From: Rhizobium herbae
GTDB taxonomy: Bacteria; Pseudomonadota; Alphaproteobacteria; Rhizobiales; Rhizobiaceae
Assembly: GCF_017873135.1 (NCBI RefSeq)
Contig: NZ_JAGGJV010000007.1
Span: 124,001-188,000 of the forward strand
Direction: 5' to 3'
DNA length: 64,000 nucleotides
In this document: in pieces, positions 16,342 through 25,530 of the stretch
How positions within the stretch are numbered: the first letter of the stretch is position 1
Layout: every line of letters starts with the position of its first letter
Program-made: the position numbers and the translations under genes
Notes under the pieces: generated by a model
The model's input: only the letters and a program-made list of their open reading frames with translations
Databases searched by the model: none
Told to the model about the DNA's origin: nothing

Positions 16342-16530
16342 ATGACCCACAAAGACCTGACGATCGCCGATGTCCTTAGAGACCCTTTGATCAGACAGAT
16401 GATGTGCGCGGACCGGATATCATTGAGCGGAATGACAAGCCTGCTTCAGGACGCTGCGCGCCTGCAGAAGAGCGGCAAGCAGGCTCGCCGGATACCGGAA
16501 GCGGCGCTCCGCCTGCATGGCATCGTTTGA
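16342..16530 (+). CDS. Small hypothetical protein
   Basis: 62 residues, ATG 16342 with CAGGAG 8 nt upstream, which is the main support for it being real. The sequence is polar and probably helical (MTHKDLTIADVLRDPLIRQMM), with a MTSLLQDAARLQKSG helix. No family or function was recognised. It stands alone between the two-component genes and cysE. Confidence 0.55.
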   Translation: MTHKDLTIADVLRDPLIRQMMCADRISLSGMTSLLQDAARLQKSGKQARRIPEAALRLHGIV

Positions 16531-16822
16531 TCCCGTTGCTGATGCACCTTCGCTTCACGACCGATCCGAAAGAACAAGCGAAGGGCAATCACTGCATGCG
16601 CGAGCGGCGATGGCATCGAACCAAGGAGCGCTGAAAATATTGCCGATAGCCGCCGAAATTTGAAATAATTTTACTCCACAACCTCCATTCAAACGGTTGT
16701 TATGGGCCGAGGATTTCCGGGCTGTGACCAAGGGTGCCAATTCAGATCATTTTGGATTGGCCGGTTGATCGAAACAGCCACGTCGACATTGGAAACGCTG
16801 CAACGCCACGGATGGGCATCAC

Positions 16823-17668
16823 GTGCAATTGAAATCTGTCGAGGACGATGCAAGCTCCATCCGGATCGCCAATCGGGGCGCCGGCGGGCTGTGGGAGAGA
16901 CTCTGCAGCGAGGCAAGTGCAGCGATCGCAAACGACGTCTTGTTGACCCGTTCGATGAACCTGGCTGTGCTTTATCATCGGAGCTTTGCCGACGCTCTCG
17001 CACATCGCATCGCCCAGAAACTGGCGAGCCCCGACATCAATCAGGAAGAGCTGATCTCCATCATCCGTGAAGTCTTTCAACGCGATCAGCGTATCGTGTC
17101 TTCGGCAGAGGTTGATCTCGAAGCCATTCGCGACCGCGATCCCAGCAACGCCGAAATCCTGACGCCCTTTCTGTATTTCAAGGGGTTTCTCGCGTTGCAG
17201 GGCCACAGGATCGCGCACTGGCTCTGGCACCACAACAAAGCACACATGGCCCGCCATATCCAAAGCCGGATTTCGGAGGTTCTTGGCGTGGACATCCATC
17301 CGGCAGCCCGAATGGGTCAGGGAATCATGCTGGACCATGGCAACGGTCTCGTGATCGGGGAAACCGCTGTGGTCGAAGACGAGGTTTCCATTCTTCAGGA
17401 TGTGACACTGGGCGGAACAGGTAAGGAAACCGGTGATCGCCACCCGAAAATCCGCCGTGGCGCACTGATTGGCGCCGGTGCCAAGATCCTCGGAAATATC
17501 GAAGTTGGGATCGGTGCAAAGGTCGGCGCCGGCAGTGTCGTTGTCTCGCCGGTGGCGGCTCATACGTCCGTGGCGGGTGTGCCTGCACGGCTGGTCGGCA
17601 AGCCAAACTCCGATCTGCCGGGCATCAGCATGGAGCAGACGATCACCGAGCCGGAATATATGATTTGA
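16823..17668 (+). CDS. cysE: Serine O-acetyltransferase
   Basis: 281-residue CysE. It makes O-acetyl-L-serine from acetyl-CoA and serine, the carbon acceptor for sulfide in cysteine synthesis. The N-terminal helical SATase domain (about 1-150) is followed by a left-handed beta-helix of hexapeptide repeats with the diagnostic VDIHPAARMGQGIMLDHGNGLVIGETAVVEDEVSILQDVTLGGTGK region and GDRHPKIRRGALIGAGAKILGNIEVG. The first available start is GTG 16823. It lies in a window rich in sulfur genes but has no co-directional partner, and a long hairpin follows the stop. Confidence 0.95.
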   Translation: MQLKSVEDDASSIRIANRGAGGLWERLCSEASAAIANDVLLTRSMNLAVLYHRSFADALAHRIAQKLASPDINQEELISIIREVFQRDQRIVSSAEVDLEAIRDRDPSNAEILTPFLYFKGFLALQGHRIAHWLWHHNKAHMARHIQSRISEVLGVDIHPAARMGQGIMLDHGNGLVIGETAVVEDEVSILQDVTLGGTGKETGDRHPKIRRGALIGAGAKILGNIEVGIGAKVGAGSVVVSPVAAHTSVAGVPARLVGKPNSDLPGISMEQTITEPEYMI

Positions 17669-17672
17669 CGGT

Positions 17673-17720
17673 ATCGCGGATCGAACCTTTTGCGTCTCGG
17701 CAAGAGGTTCGATCCGCGAT
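17673..17720. terminator. Long perfect inverted repeat between convergent genes
   Basis: 16-bp perfect arms (17673-17688 and 17705-17720, ATCGCGGATCGAACCT and its complement) with a 16-nt loop, starting 4 bp after the cysE stop. No T-run on either side. Its place between convergent cysE and the oxygenase gene suggests a bidirectional transcription barrier. Confidence 0.6.
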
Positions 17721-17805
17721 CGTTCCGACTCCAAGCACCGTCAAGAAAGAGCCCCTGTCTCTGCCGACAACGGCTATTTCCCGTTTTGAAGCGACCGCCG
17801 GGTTT

Positions 17806-18822
17806 TTAAAGCAGATCGGCGTGATGACGCTGGGCGACGTCTGGGTGTGACCGTAGCCGGCTTTTCAGGTTGTTCTGGCCGACTTCCCGAAAAATCGGGT
17901 TGAGTGGATCGACCGTGATGCCGCGTTCCTTGCGGCTCAACTCTTCAGGCAATTGGATGACCGGGACGACCGCGTCATAGCGGGCGCCGAGAAAGAATGG
18001 CACGGAGAAGCGCTCCGAGCCCGCCGGTGGGGCGACGACATCATGGACATCGGCTTTGACGTAACCGTTCGTCGCCAGTTCCAGCAGTTCGCCGGTGTTG
18101 ATGACGAAGCTGCCCGGCAGGGGCGGGGCTTCCAGCCAGACACCCTCTTCCGTGCGGACCCGCAGGCCCGGCGTGCTGTCCTGCAGCAGCACAGTGACCA
18201 GCCCGCCGTCCTTGTGCGCGCCGACGCCCTGTTCGCTCTCGGCAACATCACGGCCGGGATAGCGGACGATCTTGAGCAGCTGGGTCGGTTGCGGCTCGTA
18301 GAGCGCGGAAAAGACATTCTCATCCTGACCGAGCGCAATGCCGATTGCCTTCAGGATATCGATGCCGACGCGGGTGACTTCCGCCTGATAGCGCAGCAAA
18401 AGGGGCTTCAGCTCCGGCAGCGCCGACGGCCACTGGTTGGGGCCGATGAGGCGCTTCCAGGCGGGCGTATCCGCAGTCAGCTCGACAGCTTCGGATTCCG
18501 TGTTGACGTCGATCTGTTCGCGCCAGTCCTGCTTGCCGCGCGTGTGTTCGAGGCCGGCCCGGTTATAGCCGCGAAAATGCGGCGAGTTGACCATTTCGAT
18601 TTCCAGCTTGTCCTTTTCCGGCAGGGCGAAGAAGCGCTTGGCGGCGGCAAAGACATCCGCGATCAATTCCGGTGGCACACCATGGCCGACCAGATAGAAG
18701 AAGCCGTGATCGTGCAGCACACGGCGCAGGTCGGCGACGAATTCGATACGCGATTCCGCAGAGGCGTTGAACCGCGAGAGATCGAGGATGGGCAGCTGGA
18801 CCGCCGACGTGTGGATGCTCAT
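17806..18822 (-). CDS. 2-oxoglutarate/Fe(II)-dependent oxygenase, isopenicillin N synthase family
   Basis: 338 residues. DIOX_N domain (about 8-120) with the HGFFYLVGHGVP motif, then the 2OG-FeII_Oxy jelly roll. The iron ligands His203 and Asp205 (GAHKDGG) and His260 (VHDVV) and the 2-oxoglutarate-binding Arg271-x-Ser273 (RFSVPFF) are all present, so it should be active. It is the last gene of a leftward cluster with MetNIQ, an FAD dehydrogenase and an aminotransferase, separated from metI by 75 bp. Family members oxidise small amino-acid-like or sulfur compounds; here a sulfur-containing amino acid derivative is plausible by context only. Confidence 0.88.
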   Translation of the reverse strand: MSIHTSAVQLPILDLSRFNASAESRIEFVADLRRVLHDHGFFYLVGHGVPPELIADVFAAAKRFFALPEKDKLEIEMVNSPHFRGYNRAGLEHTRGKQDWREQIDVNTESEAVELTADTPAWKRLIGPNQWPSALPELKPLLLRYQAEVTRVGIDILKAIGIALGQDENVFSALYEPQPTQLLKIVRYPGRDVAESEQGVGAHKDGGLVTVLLQDSTPGLRVRTEEGVWLEAPPLPGSFVINTGELLELATNGYVKADVHDVVAPPAGSERFSVPFFLGARYDAVVPVIQLPEELSRKERGITVDPLNPIFREVGQNNLKSRLRSHPDVAQRHHADLL

Positions 18823-18897
18823 GATGAAAATCTCCTGCTGGATGCTCGGGACATGAGGCGGTCCCGTATTTGACTATAAAATGGATCGCGCCGGTTT

Positions 18898-19590
18898 TCA
18901 GGCCAGCTTTCGCCTGCGGGCGATGCGATGGTTGACGGCGCGCGCGGCCCAATCGCCCAGAACCTGCACGGACTGGACGATGACGACAAGGATAACGACG
19001 ACGGCCAGCATCACCTCCGGCATGAAACGCTGATAGCCGAAGCGGATGCCGAGATCGCCAAGGCCACCGCCGCCGACGGTGCCGGCCATGGCGGAATAAC
19101 CGATGAGGCTGACGAGCGTCACGGTCTGGCCGGCGACAATGCCGGGAAGCGCTTCCGGTACCAGCACCTTGGCGATAATCTGGAACGGCGTGGCACCCAT
19201 GGATTCCGCCGCCTCGATCAGGCCCCGGTCGACTTCGCGCATGGCAGCTTCGGCCAGCCGTGCAAACAGCGGCGTGATGGCGACGGTGAGCGGTACGACG
19301 GCCGCCCAGGTACCGACGGTGGTGCCGACAATCAGGCGGGTGAACGGAATGATCGCGACCATCAGGATGATGAACGGCGTCGAGCGGACGAGGTTGACCA
19401 CTGTCCCGATCACCCGGTTGAATACCGGCCGTTCGAGGATATGGCCGGGTTCGGTGGCGACGAGTAGAATGCCAAGCGGTAGGCCGATCAGGGTCGACAG
19501 CAACGCTGCCACCACGACCATCGTCGCCGTCTGCTTCAGCGATTCAAGAATGAGCCCGGCGAGCGCCGGGGGCAGCAGGTCGAACAGCAT
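18898..19590 (-). CDS. metI: Methionine ABC transporter permease MetI
   Basis: 230 residues from ATG 19590, which has GGAGAGG about 9 nt upstream; a TTG at 19608 would add six. About five transmembrane helices. Characteristic MetI segments are NLVRSTPFIILMVAIIPFTRLIVGT, the EAA loop AMREVDRGLIEAAESMGATPFQIIAKVLVPEALPG, and GYSAMAGTVGGGGLGDLGIRFGYQRF. The start lies inside the end of metN, so the genes are translationally coupled. Confidence 0.94.
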   Translation of the reverse strand: MLFDLLPPALAGLILESLKQTATMVVVAALLSTLIGLPLGILLVATEPGHILERPVFNRVIGTVVNLVRSTPFIILMVAIIPFTRLIVGTTVGTWAAVVPLTVAITPLFARLAEAAMREVDRGLIEAAESMGATPFQIIAKVLVPEALPGIVAGQTVTLVSLIGYSAMAGTVGGGGLGDLGIRFGYQRFMPEVMLAVVVILVVIVQSVQVLGDWAARAVNHRIARRRKLA

Positions 19591-20722
19591 GTCCGATGAC
19601 CTCTCCAAACAGTCTAAGGGATGAAAGATATGACAGGACGTCGGGCAGGCGTTCGCCCAATCCGCCGGCGATCAGTGTCAGCACACCGAGCGGCTTGCCG
19701 TCGATATAGTCGATGCGCCCGTGCAGGATGTTCGGACGGATGCGGAACCGCTCGACCAGTGTTGCGATCACCGGATCATGCGCGGCGTCGCCGGTAAAGA
19801 CGATACGCAGCACGGGATCGGTATCGCCGTGCGCCTCGGGCAAAAGCCGTCCGGCAATCTCCGGCGGCAGGTCATGCGCGACGATGCTGGACAGGAACGA
19901 GCGGGCGACCGGCGATTTCGGAAAGGCAAAGACATCGAAGGTCGGGCCGTTCTCGATCAGCTTGCCATGTTCCAGTACCGCGACATGGCTGGCGATGGCG
20001 CGCACCACCTCCATCTCGTGGGTGATCAGCAGAATGGTCAGGCCAAGCCGGCGGTTGATGTCCTTGAGCAGGTGCAGGATCTGCTCGGTCGTTTCCGGGT
20101 CGAGCGCCGAGGTTGCCTCGTCGGACAGAAGCACTTTCGGGTCGAGCGCCAGAGCCCGGGCGATGCCCACACGCTGTTTCTGGCCACCCGACAGTTCGGA
20201 CGGATAGGCATCGGCCTTGGAGGTCAGTCCGACGAGTTCGAGCAGCGGTGGTATCCGCCTGCGGATGTCCGCCTTGGAAACGCCGGCAACCTCCAGCGGC
20301 AGGGCGACATTGCCCGCCACCGTGCGCGACGAGAGGAGGTTGAAGTGCTGGAAGATCATGCCGATATCGCGGCGGGCGGCACGCAGCGCCGCCCCGTCGA
20401 GACTGGTGATCTCCCGATCCGACACGATGACGCGACCCGACGTCGGCGTGACGAGCTTGTTGAGGCAACGCACCAGCGTACTCTTGCCAGCACCCGACCG
20501 CCCGATAATGCCATGGATATGTCCCTCACCGATCGTCAGGGACACGTCGTCGAGCACCGGCCCGGCAGCACTTTCATAGGCCTTTGTCAGGTTCTCGATG
20601 CGCACGGCCACCCGGCCGGCGGCGGCGTTCCCGCCATCCGGTTCGATCTCCCCCTGTACAGCAGGTGTAAGAGGCTGTTTGAAGTCGAGGGATTGGGGGA
20701 GCGCCGTCACTGGACTTACCAT
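19544..20722 (-). CDS. metN: Methionine ABC transporter ATP-binding protein MetN
   Basis: 392 residues. Walker A (GRSGAGKST), signature (LSGGQKQRVGIARAL), Walker B (VLLSDEATSALD) and H-loop (LITHEMEVV) are complete. The C-terminal ~90 residues are the NIL domain that binds methionine and gives trans-inhibition, ending with the DGKPLGVLTLIAGG strand. There is an unusual N-terminal extension of about 35 residues before the ABC fold. The ATG at 20722 overlaps the metQ stop by 7 bp. Confidence 0.94.
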   Translation of the reverse strand: MVSPVTALPQSLDFKQPLTPAVQGEIEPDGGNAAAGRVAVRIENLTKAYESAAGPVLDDVSLTIGEGHIHGIIGRSGAGKSTLVRCLNKLVTPTSGRVIVSDREITSLDGAALRAARRDIGMIFQHFNLLSSRTVAGNVALPLEVAGVSKADIRRRIPPLLELVGLTSKADAYPSELSGGQKQRVGIARALALDPKVLLSDEATSALDPETTEQILHLLKDINRRLGLTILLITHEMEVVRAIASHVAVLEHGKLIENGPTFDVFAFPKSPVARSFLSSIVAHDLPPEIAGRLLPEAHGDTDPVLRIVFTGDAAHDPVIATLVERFRIRPNILHGRIDYIDGKPLGVLTLIAGGLGERLPDVLSYLSSLRLFGEVIGHAVRPAAPGARRAHS

Positions 20723-21510
20723 CCGGCGATGACGTTGCCCTTGAACGTCGTCTCGATGAACTGTTTGACCTCTGGCGACTGGTAGCTTTCAACGAGCGTC
20801 TTCACCCAGGGCGCATCCTTGTTCTTCTCGGCAACGCCGATCAGGCAGAAATACTGCGAGAGTTCATCCTCAATCAGCAGCCCGTCACGCTTGGGAACGA
20901 GGCCGGCGCTAAGCGCGAAATGCGAGGTGATGACCGAGAAATCGACGTCTTCCAGTGAACGGGGAAGCTGCGCGGTTTCCATCGGGATGATCTTGATGTT
21001 CTTCGGATTGTCGATGATGTCGAGTTCCGTCGCCTTGAAGGTGGAGCCGGGGGTAAGCTTGATGATGCCGCCAGCTTCCAGAAGTTTCAGGGCGCGGCCT
21101 TCGTTGCTTGGATCATTGGGAACGGAGACCTGGGCACCGTCCGGAAGAGCGTCGAGCGACTTGTATTTGCGGGAATAGCCGGCCATCGGCAGGAGAACCG
21201 TGCGCCCGACCGACACGAGGTTCAGTCCGCGATCGGCGTTCTGCTGGTTGAGATAGGGCGTGTGCTGGAAGCCGTTGGCATCGAGGTCACCGTCATTGGT
21301 GGCCGGGTCGATCAGGGCGCCGTCGGAAAACTCGACGATGTCGATATCCAGGCCCTTGGCCTTGGCGATCGGCTTCAACGCCTCGGCGATCTGCGCATGC
21401 GGGCCGGCAGTCACGCCAAGCTTGATGGTTTCGGCGGCGGCGGACAGGTGGGAGGCAAAGAGCAGACCAAGAACTGAGACGGCAGTGGTCAGGCGGGATG
21501 CAAAACGCAT
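20716..21510 (-). CDS. metQ: Methionine-type substrate-binding protein MetQ/NlpA family
   Basis: 264 residues with a Sec signal peptide (MRFASRLTTAVSVLGLLFASHLSAAAE). Unlike E. coli MetQ there is no lipobox cysteine, so it is a soluble periplasmic protein. NlpA-family features include KLGVTAGPHAQIAEALKPIAKAKG, EFSDGALIDPATNDGDLDANGFQHTPYL, SVPNDPSNEGRALKLLE and the HFALSAGL segment. It feeds MetN/MetI. The ligand may be D- or L-methionine or a related sulfur compound, given the neighbouring hydroxyacid dehydrogenase and aminotransferase. Confidence 0.92.
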   Translation of the reverse strand: MRFASRLTTAVSVLGLLFASHLSAAAETIKLGVTAGPHAQIAEALKPIAKAKGLDIDIVEFSDGALIDPATNDGDLDANGFQHTPYLNQQNADRGLNLVSVGRTVLLPMAGYSRKYKSLDALPDGAQVSVPNDPSNEGRALKLLEAGGIIKLTPGSTFKATELDIIDNPKNIKIIPMETAQLPRSLEDVDFSVITSHFALSAGLVPKRDGLLIEDELSQYFCLIGVAEKNKDAPWVKTLVESYQSPEVKQFIETTFKGNVIAGW

Positions 21511-21529
21511 GGATCAGGGTTCCTTGAAA

Positions 21530-22945
21530 TCAGTTGGAATGTTCTGGATCGGCAAGCTCGGGAAGGATCTTGCCGGGATTGAGAATGTTGAGAGGATCGA
21601 GTGCTACCTTCAGCGTCCGCATCAGGGCGACGGCCTCCGCGCCGTGCTCGGCTTCCTGGAACGCCCGTTTGCCAAGACCGACGCCGTGTTCGCCGGTCGC
21701 AGTCCCACCGACAGCCAGCGCCCGCACGACGATGCGGCCCGCCAGCCGGTGGACCTCCGCCTGTTCCTGCGCATCGTCGGGATCGGACATGAACACGCAG
21801 TGGAAATTGCCGTCGCCGACATGGCCGACGATATAGGCCGGTATCTGCGAAGCGCGGATATCGGCGTGGGTATCCAGCACGGCATCGGCCAGGCTTGAGA
21901 GCGGTACGCAGACATCGGTCGGCCAGGACTGGGCGCCGGGACGCTCGGCCTTCGCCCAGCCCAGCCCCACCCTGCGGGTTTCCCAGATCCGGCGTGCCTC
22001 GTCGGCATTCTTTGCCCAACGCAACGGCGTTCCGCCATGGTCGGCAACGATTGCCGCGATGACATCCGAGAGAGTGGCGATGCTTTCAGGATTGCCGTGG
22101 AACTCGAAGAACAGGGTCGGGAGCGGAGCAAGAGCGAGCGTCTCGTGTCGATTGATTACCGCGACCAGAGCTTCATCGAGAAGTTCAACACGGCCGATCG
22201 ACAGGCCGGCGCGCTTGATGTCGATGACGGCGGAAACAGCACCCGCCAGCGTCTGAAAGCCGGCAATGGCGGAGACCGCATCGGGAATGGGGTGAAGGCG
22301 AAGGATCACCTCGGTGACGATACCGAGCGTGCCTTCGGAGCCCACGAACAGGCGGGTCAGATCATAGCCGGAGGACGATTTTCGTGCGAGCGATCCGGTC
22401 CTGACGATGCGGCCATCGGCCGTCACCACCGTCAGCCCCAGCACGTTCTCGCGCATGACGCCGAAGCGGACGGCATTGGTGCCGCTGGCTCCTGTCGAGA
22501 CCATGCCGCCGATCGAGGCATCCGCGCCGGGATCCACGGGAAAGAACAGGCCCGTGTCGCGCAGTTGTCTGTTCATCTCCTGGCGCCGGACCCCGGCCTC
22601 GACCCGCACGATCATGTCATCGGGGCGGATGTCCAGAATCCGGTCCAGCCGGCTGGTGTCGAGCGAGATGCCGCCCGCAACCGGAATGGCACCACCTTCA
22701 AGCCCGGACCCCGCGCCAAAAGGTACGATCGGCACGCGGTAGCGGTTGGCGATGGCGGCGATCTCAGCGACTTCTTCCGTCGAATTCGGGAACACCACAA
22801 TATCGGGACGGCTTGCCGGATGATGGCTTTCGTCGTGCGCATGCAGATCGCGAACCGACAGGCCGGTGAGCGCCCGGTCTCCAAACCGGGAGACCAGCGC
22901 GGCAATCGCCTCTGCTGTTCCGCCTGAAGCGACATGCTGGTTCAT
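21530..22945 (-). CDS. FAD-linked oxidase, D-2-hydroxyacid (D-lactate/glycolate GlcD-type) dehydrogenase
   Basis: 471 residues of the GlcD/DLD family. The FAD_binding_4 domain (about 40-180) shows VVFPNSTEEVAEIAAIANRYRVPIVPFGAGSGLEGGA and the SIGGMVSTGASGTNAVRFGVMRENVLGL flavin loop. The FAD_oxidase_C domain ends with TGEHGVGLGKRAF and LDPLNILNPGKIL. It oxidises a D-2-hydroxyacid to the 2-oxoacid, passing electrons to quinone or another carrier. It overlaps the upstream aminotransferase stop by 4 bp. Together they could turn a hydroxy analogue of an amino acid into the amino acid. Confidence 0.9.
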   Translation of the reverse strand: MNQHVASGGTAEAIAALVSRFGDRALTGLSVRDLHAHDESHHPASRPDIVVFPNSTEEVAEIAAIANRYRVPIVPFGAGSGLEGGAIPVAGGISLDTSRLDRILDIRPDDMIVRVEAGVRRQEMNRQLRDTGLFFPVDPGADASIGGMVSTGASGTNAVRFGVMRENVLGLTVVTADGRIVRTGSLARKSSSGYDLTRLFVGSEGTLGIVTEVILRLHPIPDAVSAIAGFQTLAGAVSAVIDIKRAGLSIGRVELLDEALVAVINRHETLALAPLPTLFFEFHGNPESIATLSDVIAAIVADHGGTPLRWAKNADEARRIWETRRVGLGWAKAERPGAQSWPTDVCVPLSSLADAVLDTHADIRASQIPAYIVGHVGDGNFHCVFMSDPDDAQEQAEVHRLAGRIVVRALAVGGTATGEHGVGLGKRAFQEAEHGAEAVALMRTLKVALDPLNILNPGKILPELADPEHSN

Positions 22946-24129
22946 GACGCCGCTTTCAATCCCTGATCCTGGCCCTGGTTCTCGCGCCAGCGTGACAGCC
23001 GCCTGACGGCCTCTTCCAGCGTTTCGATCTTCTTGGCAAAGCAGAAGCGCACATGACTGGTGACATCGCGCGCACCATAGAAGGAGGAGATCGGCACGGG
23101 CGTAACGCCGGCTTCCAGGGTCAGTCTGCGCGAGAAGGCGAGATCGTCGCCATCAGGGTCGAAACTGCTGATATCGGCGATGGCGAAATAGGTGGAAGCA
23201 GCGTCCGCGACGGTAAAGCCGGCAGCGCGCAGGCCGTTGACAAGCACATTTCGGCGCAGCTCCAGATCGGTTTTCAGACTCTGGAAATAGGTGTCCGGCA
23301 GCCGGAGCCCGACGGCGACCGCAGCCTGCAAGGCCGGCGGCGTGGTGAAGGTGACGAACTGATGCGCCCGCGCGATCGGCGCCAGCAGCTTGGCATCGGC
23401 GGTGACATAACCGACCTTCCAGCCGGTGACCGAGAAGGTCTTGCCAGCCGAACCGATGCGGACCACACGGTCGCGGATCTCAGGCAGGGCAAAAAGTGTC
23501 TTGTGCGCACGGCCGTCGAAGGTCAGGTGCTCGTAGACTTCATCGGCGATGACGAGGAGGTCGTGCTTCAGAACGAGCGCCGAAAGGAAGGCCAGTTCCT
23601 CGTCGTCGAATATCTTGCCGATCGGGTTCATTGGCGTGTTGATGACGATGGCGCGGGTTTTCGGTGTGATCAGCGCGGCCAGCTGCTCGCGCGGCAATTC
23701 CCAATGCGGCGGCGCCAGCCGAACCGGAACGGGGACCGCGCCGGCGCGACGGATCAACAGGGCATAGACATCATAAACAGGTTCGAAGACGATGACCTCG
23801 TCGCCTGTTTCAAGAAGCGCCAGAAACGTATCGGCAAGCGCCTCAGTGGCACCCGAGGTGACCAGCACCTCTCGCTCCCAGTCGACATCGATATCAAGGA
23901 AGCGCTTGGTGTTCTCCGCGACCGCCTGACGCAGAGCCGGCAGCCCCAGCATCGGCGGATACTGATGCGGCCCGTCCTGCAGCGCCTTGACAGCGGCATC
24001 GATCAGAACGGCCGGCTCCATGCCTTCCGGAAATCCCTGGCCAAGATTGATCGATCCGGTCTCCGCGGCCAGCCGCGACATGGCTTCGAAGATCGAGGTA
24101 CCGGCGTTGGCGAAGATGGGGTTGACCAA
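22942..24129 (-). CDS. PLP-dependent class I/II aminotransferase, methionine aminotransferase-like
   Basis: 395 residues from TTG 24129, which has AGGAGAAC about 8 nt upstream; the frame runs to 24177 but without a ribosome site. The PLP lysine lies in SAGKTFSVTGWKVGY, with other fold type I marks INLGQGFPEG, GATEALADTFLAL, INTPMNPIGKIF and DEVYEHLTFDGRAH. It resembles E. coli YbdL, a methionine aminotransferase, along its length (for example RFCFAKK near the end). It is the first gene of the leftward cluster with the hydroxyacid dehydrogenase and MetQNI. Kynurenine or glutamine aminotransferase activity is an alternative. Confidence 0.9.
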   Translation of the reverse strand: MVNPIFANAGTSIFEAMSRLAAETGSINLGQGFPEGMEPAVLIDAAVKALQDGPHQYPPMLGLPALRQAVAENTKRFLDIDVDWEREVLVTSGATEALADTFLALLETGDEVIVFEPVYDVYALLIRRAGAVPVPVRLAPPHWELPREQLAALITPKTRAIVINTPMNPIGKIFDDEELAFLSALVLKHDLLVIADEVYEHLTFDGRAHKTLFALPEIRDRVVRIGSAGKTFSVTGWKVGYVTADAKLLAPIARAHQFVTFTTPPALQAAVAVGLRLPDTYFQSLKTDLELRRNVLVNGLRAAGFTVADAASTYFAIADISSFDPDGDDLAFSRRLTLEAGVTPVPISSFYGARDVTSHVRFCFAKKIETLEEAVRRLSRWRENQGQDQGLKAAS

Positions 24130-24568
24130 GCATGTTCTCCTGCGTTCCGCGTCACACCAGCGCGGCGAGAAGAACATATATTCTGTAGATTACGTGATCA
24201 AAGATTGAGAGCTGCATGATTCCCATCTTTTGAGAATAAATTTGCGACAAAGACGCGCCCGGGAAACAATCCATCCGGCACCCGGCGCTGGCGGTCAAAC
24301 CGGCTCGGGGGGCTGATTGGCAGCATCACGACGATCTCCCTTGATGAAGTTCATTCGCCAGCGGACGCTCGGCCGGAGAGCAGGGTTGTGCAGACCTTTT
24401 CACGCGCAATTTTCCATCACCTCAATGGCTGACAGCCCAAAAATTTTTGCAATCGCTACCGCCAGTAGGCGGCCGTTCCTTTAGTCTACTAATATTGTGG
24501 ATAATAATACCCGCTCATCTCCTGATCGTCAGGCCGCCGGATTTCCGCCCTGCAAATGTGAGGACATA
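24130..24568. other. 439-bp divergent intergenic region
   Basis: It separates the leftward methionine cluster from rightward genes. No gene or convincing riboswitch was found. Visible are an AT-rich stretch upstream of the aminotransferase (around 24178-24245) likely to hold its promoter, and the small perfect palindrome TTAGT-CT-ACTAA at 24481-24492, about 75 bp before the next start. Confidence 0.5.
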
Positions 24569-24766
24569 ATGAGTTTTCTGAGACATTTTGAGCGCCTTCA
24601 AACCATGAGAGACCAGCTGGAAGCAAAGCTGGACCTTGATGATGCGGGCATCTTAGGCGGGAGCGGCATGGATTACCGGGCGCGGCGGGACCTGCGCGCG
24701 CGCATATCCGAAATCTCCGAGGAGATCTTCGCGTTGGAACAGCGATCTCGCTTCTTCCAGAGCTGA
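24569..24766 (+). CDS. Small hypothetical coiled-coil-like protein
   Basis: 65 residues from ATG 24569, preceded by GTGAGGAC. The frame extends upstream to 24497 without a ribosome site. Heptad-like leucine/arginine patterns (LRHFERLQTMRDQLEAKLDL and RRDLRARISEISEEIFALEQRSRF) suggest two short helices forming a coiled-coil hairpin. It lies 27 bp before the serine hydrolase gene and may be co-transcribed. No function is known. Confidence 0.55.
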   Translation: MSFLRHFERLQTMRDQLEAKLDLDDAGILGGSGMDYRARRDLRARISEISEEIFALEQRSRFFQS

Positions 24767-24793
24767 CAACGCCTTAGAATCAGGGAACACCAG

Positions 24794-25414
24794 ATGACAC
24801 TCACCTTGATCTTGCCCGGGTTGAATGGGTCCGACGAAGGACATTGGCAGCGGTTCTGGCTCAAGGATGATGCACAAAGCCGGCTGGTCGAGCAGGATGA
24901 CTGGAAATCTCCCAGAGTTGAAAACTGGACCAAGCGCCTCGAAGAGGTTCTTGCTCAGGAAGGGCCGGCCTATATCGTCGCCCATAGCCTTGGCTGCCTG
25001 CTGGCTGCGAAATGCGCGGACAGTCCCTCCGCAAGGTTGATCAAAGGCGCTTTGCTCGTTGCGCCGTGTGATCTGTCGACCACGGAAGACCTGCATCCGG
25101 GCGCCATCCATTTTGGCCGGATGCCAACCCGCGCTCTGCCATTTCCAACGATCACGGTCGGAAGCTTGAATGATATCTACATGCCGCTTGAAAGCCTGTC
25201 GCTCTATGGCCGCTTATGGAAAACGCCGGTCAAAAACCTTGGGCACGCGGGCCATATCAATATCGAAAGCGGTTTTGGCAGATGGGCCGGCGGCTATGGA
25301 TTGCTGTCCTTGTTAAAGAAGAAAGCAAGGGCCCTCGGCAGTCCCGACCTTGCCGCGCCACTACGCTGCGAAACATCTACCGGAGCAGCGTTCAATCCCG
25401 GCAAGCCGCATTGA
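24794..25414 (+). CDS. RBBP9/YdeN-family serine hydrolase
   Basis: 206 residues, alpha/beta-hydrolase of the RBBP9 (Ser_hydrolase) type. The core motifs are LILPGLNGSDEGHWQRFW near the start, the nucleophile elbow AHSLGC, the LNDIYMP segment holding the acid, and GHAGHINIESGFGRWAGG holding the catalytic His, which is the family signature. It is cytoplasmic. The physiological substrate is unknown for most bacterial members. It precedes the sulfonate-type transporter by 116 bp. Confidence 0.88.
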   Translation: MTLTLILPGLNGSDEGHWQRFWLKDDAQSRLVEQDDWKSPRVENWTKRLEEVLAQEGPAYIVAHSLGCLLAAKCADSPSARLIKGALLVAPCDLSTTEDLHPGAIHFGRMPTRALPFPTITVGSLNDIYMPLESLSLYGRLWKTPVKNLGHAGHINIESGFGRWAGGYGLLSLLKKKARALGSPDLAAPLRCETSTGAAFNPGKPH

Positions 25415-25530
25415 GAAAATTATTTCCATAAATTCTATAGAAATAGACATTCCGGCTTTCACGCCCCGTGGCCTTTGCCCGTAAGTTTACCCCAAGGCAT
25501 CAATGGCAATGCCAACAACAGGGGATGGAT

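Noticed and set aside
24130-24260. SAM-type riboswitch upstream of the methionine-related cluster
   Set aside because: The leader on the minus strand was compared by eye with SAM-II and SAM/SAH patterns and does not show the conserved pseudoknot blocks.
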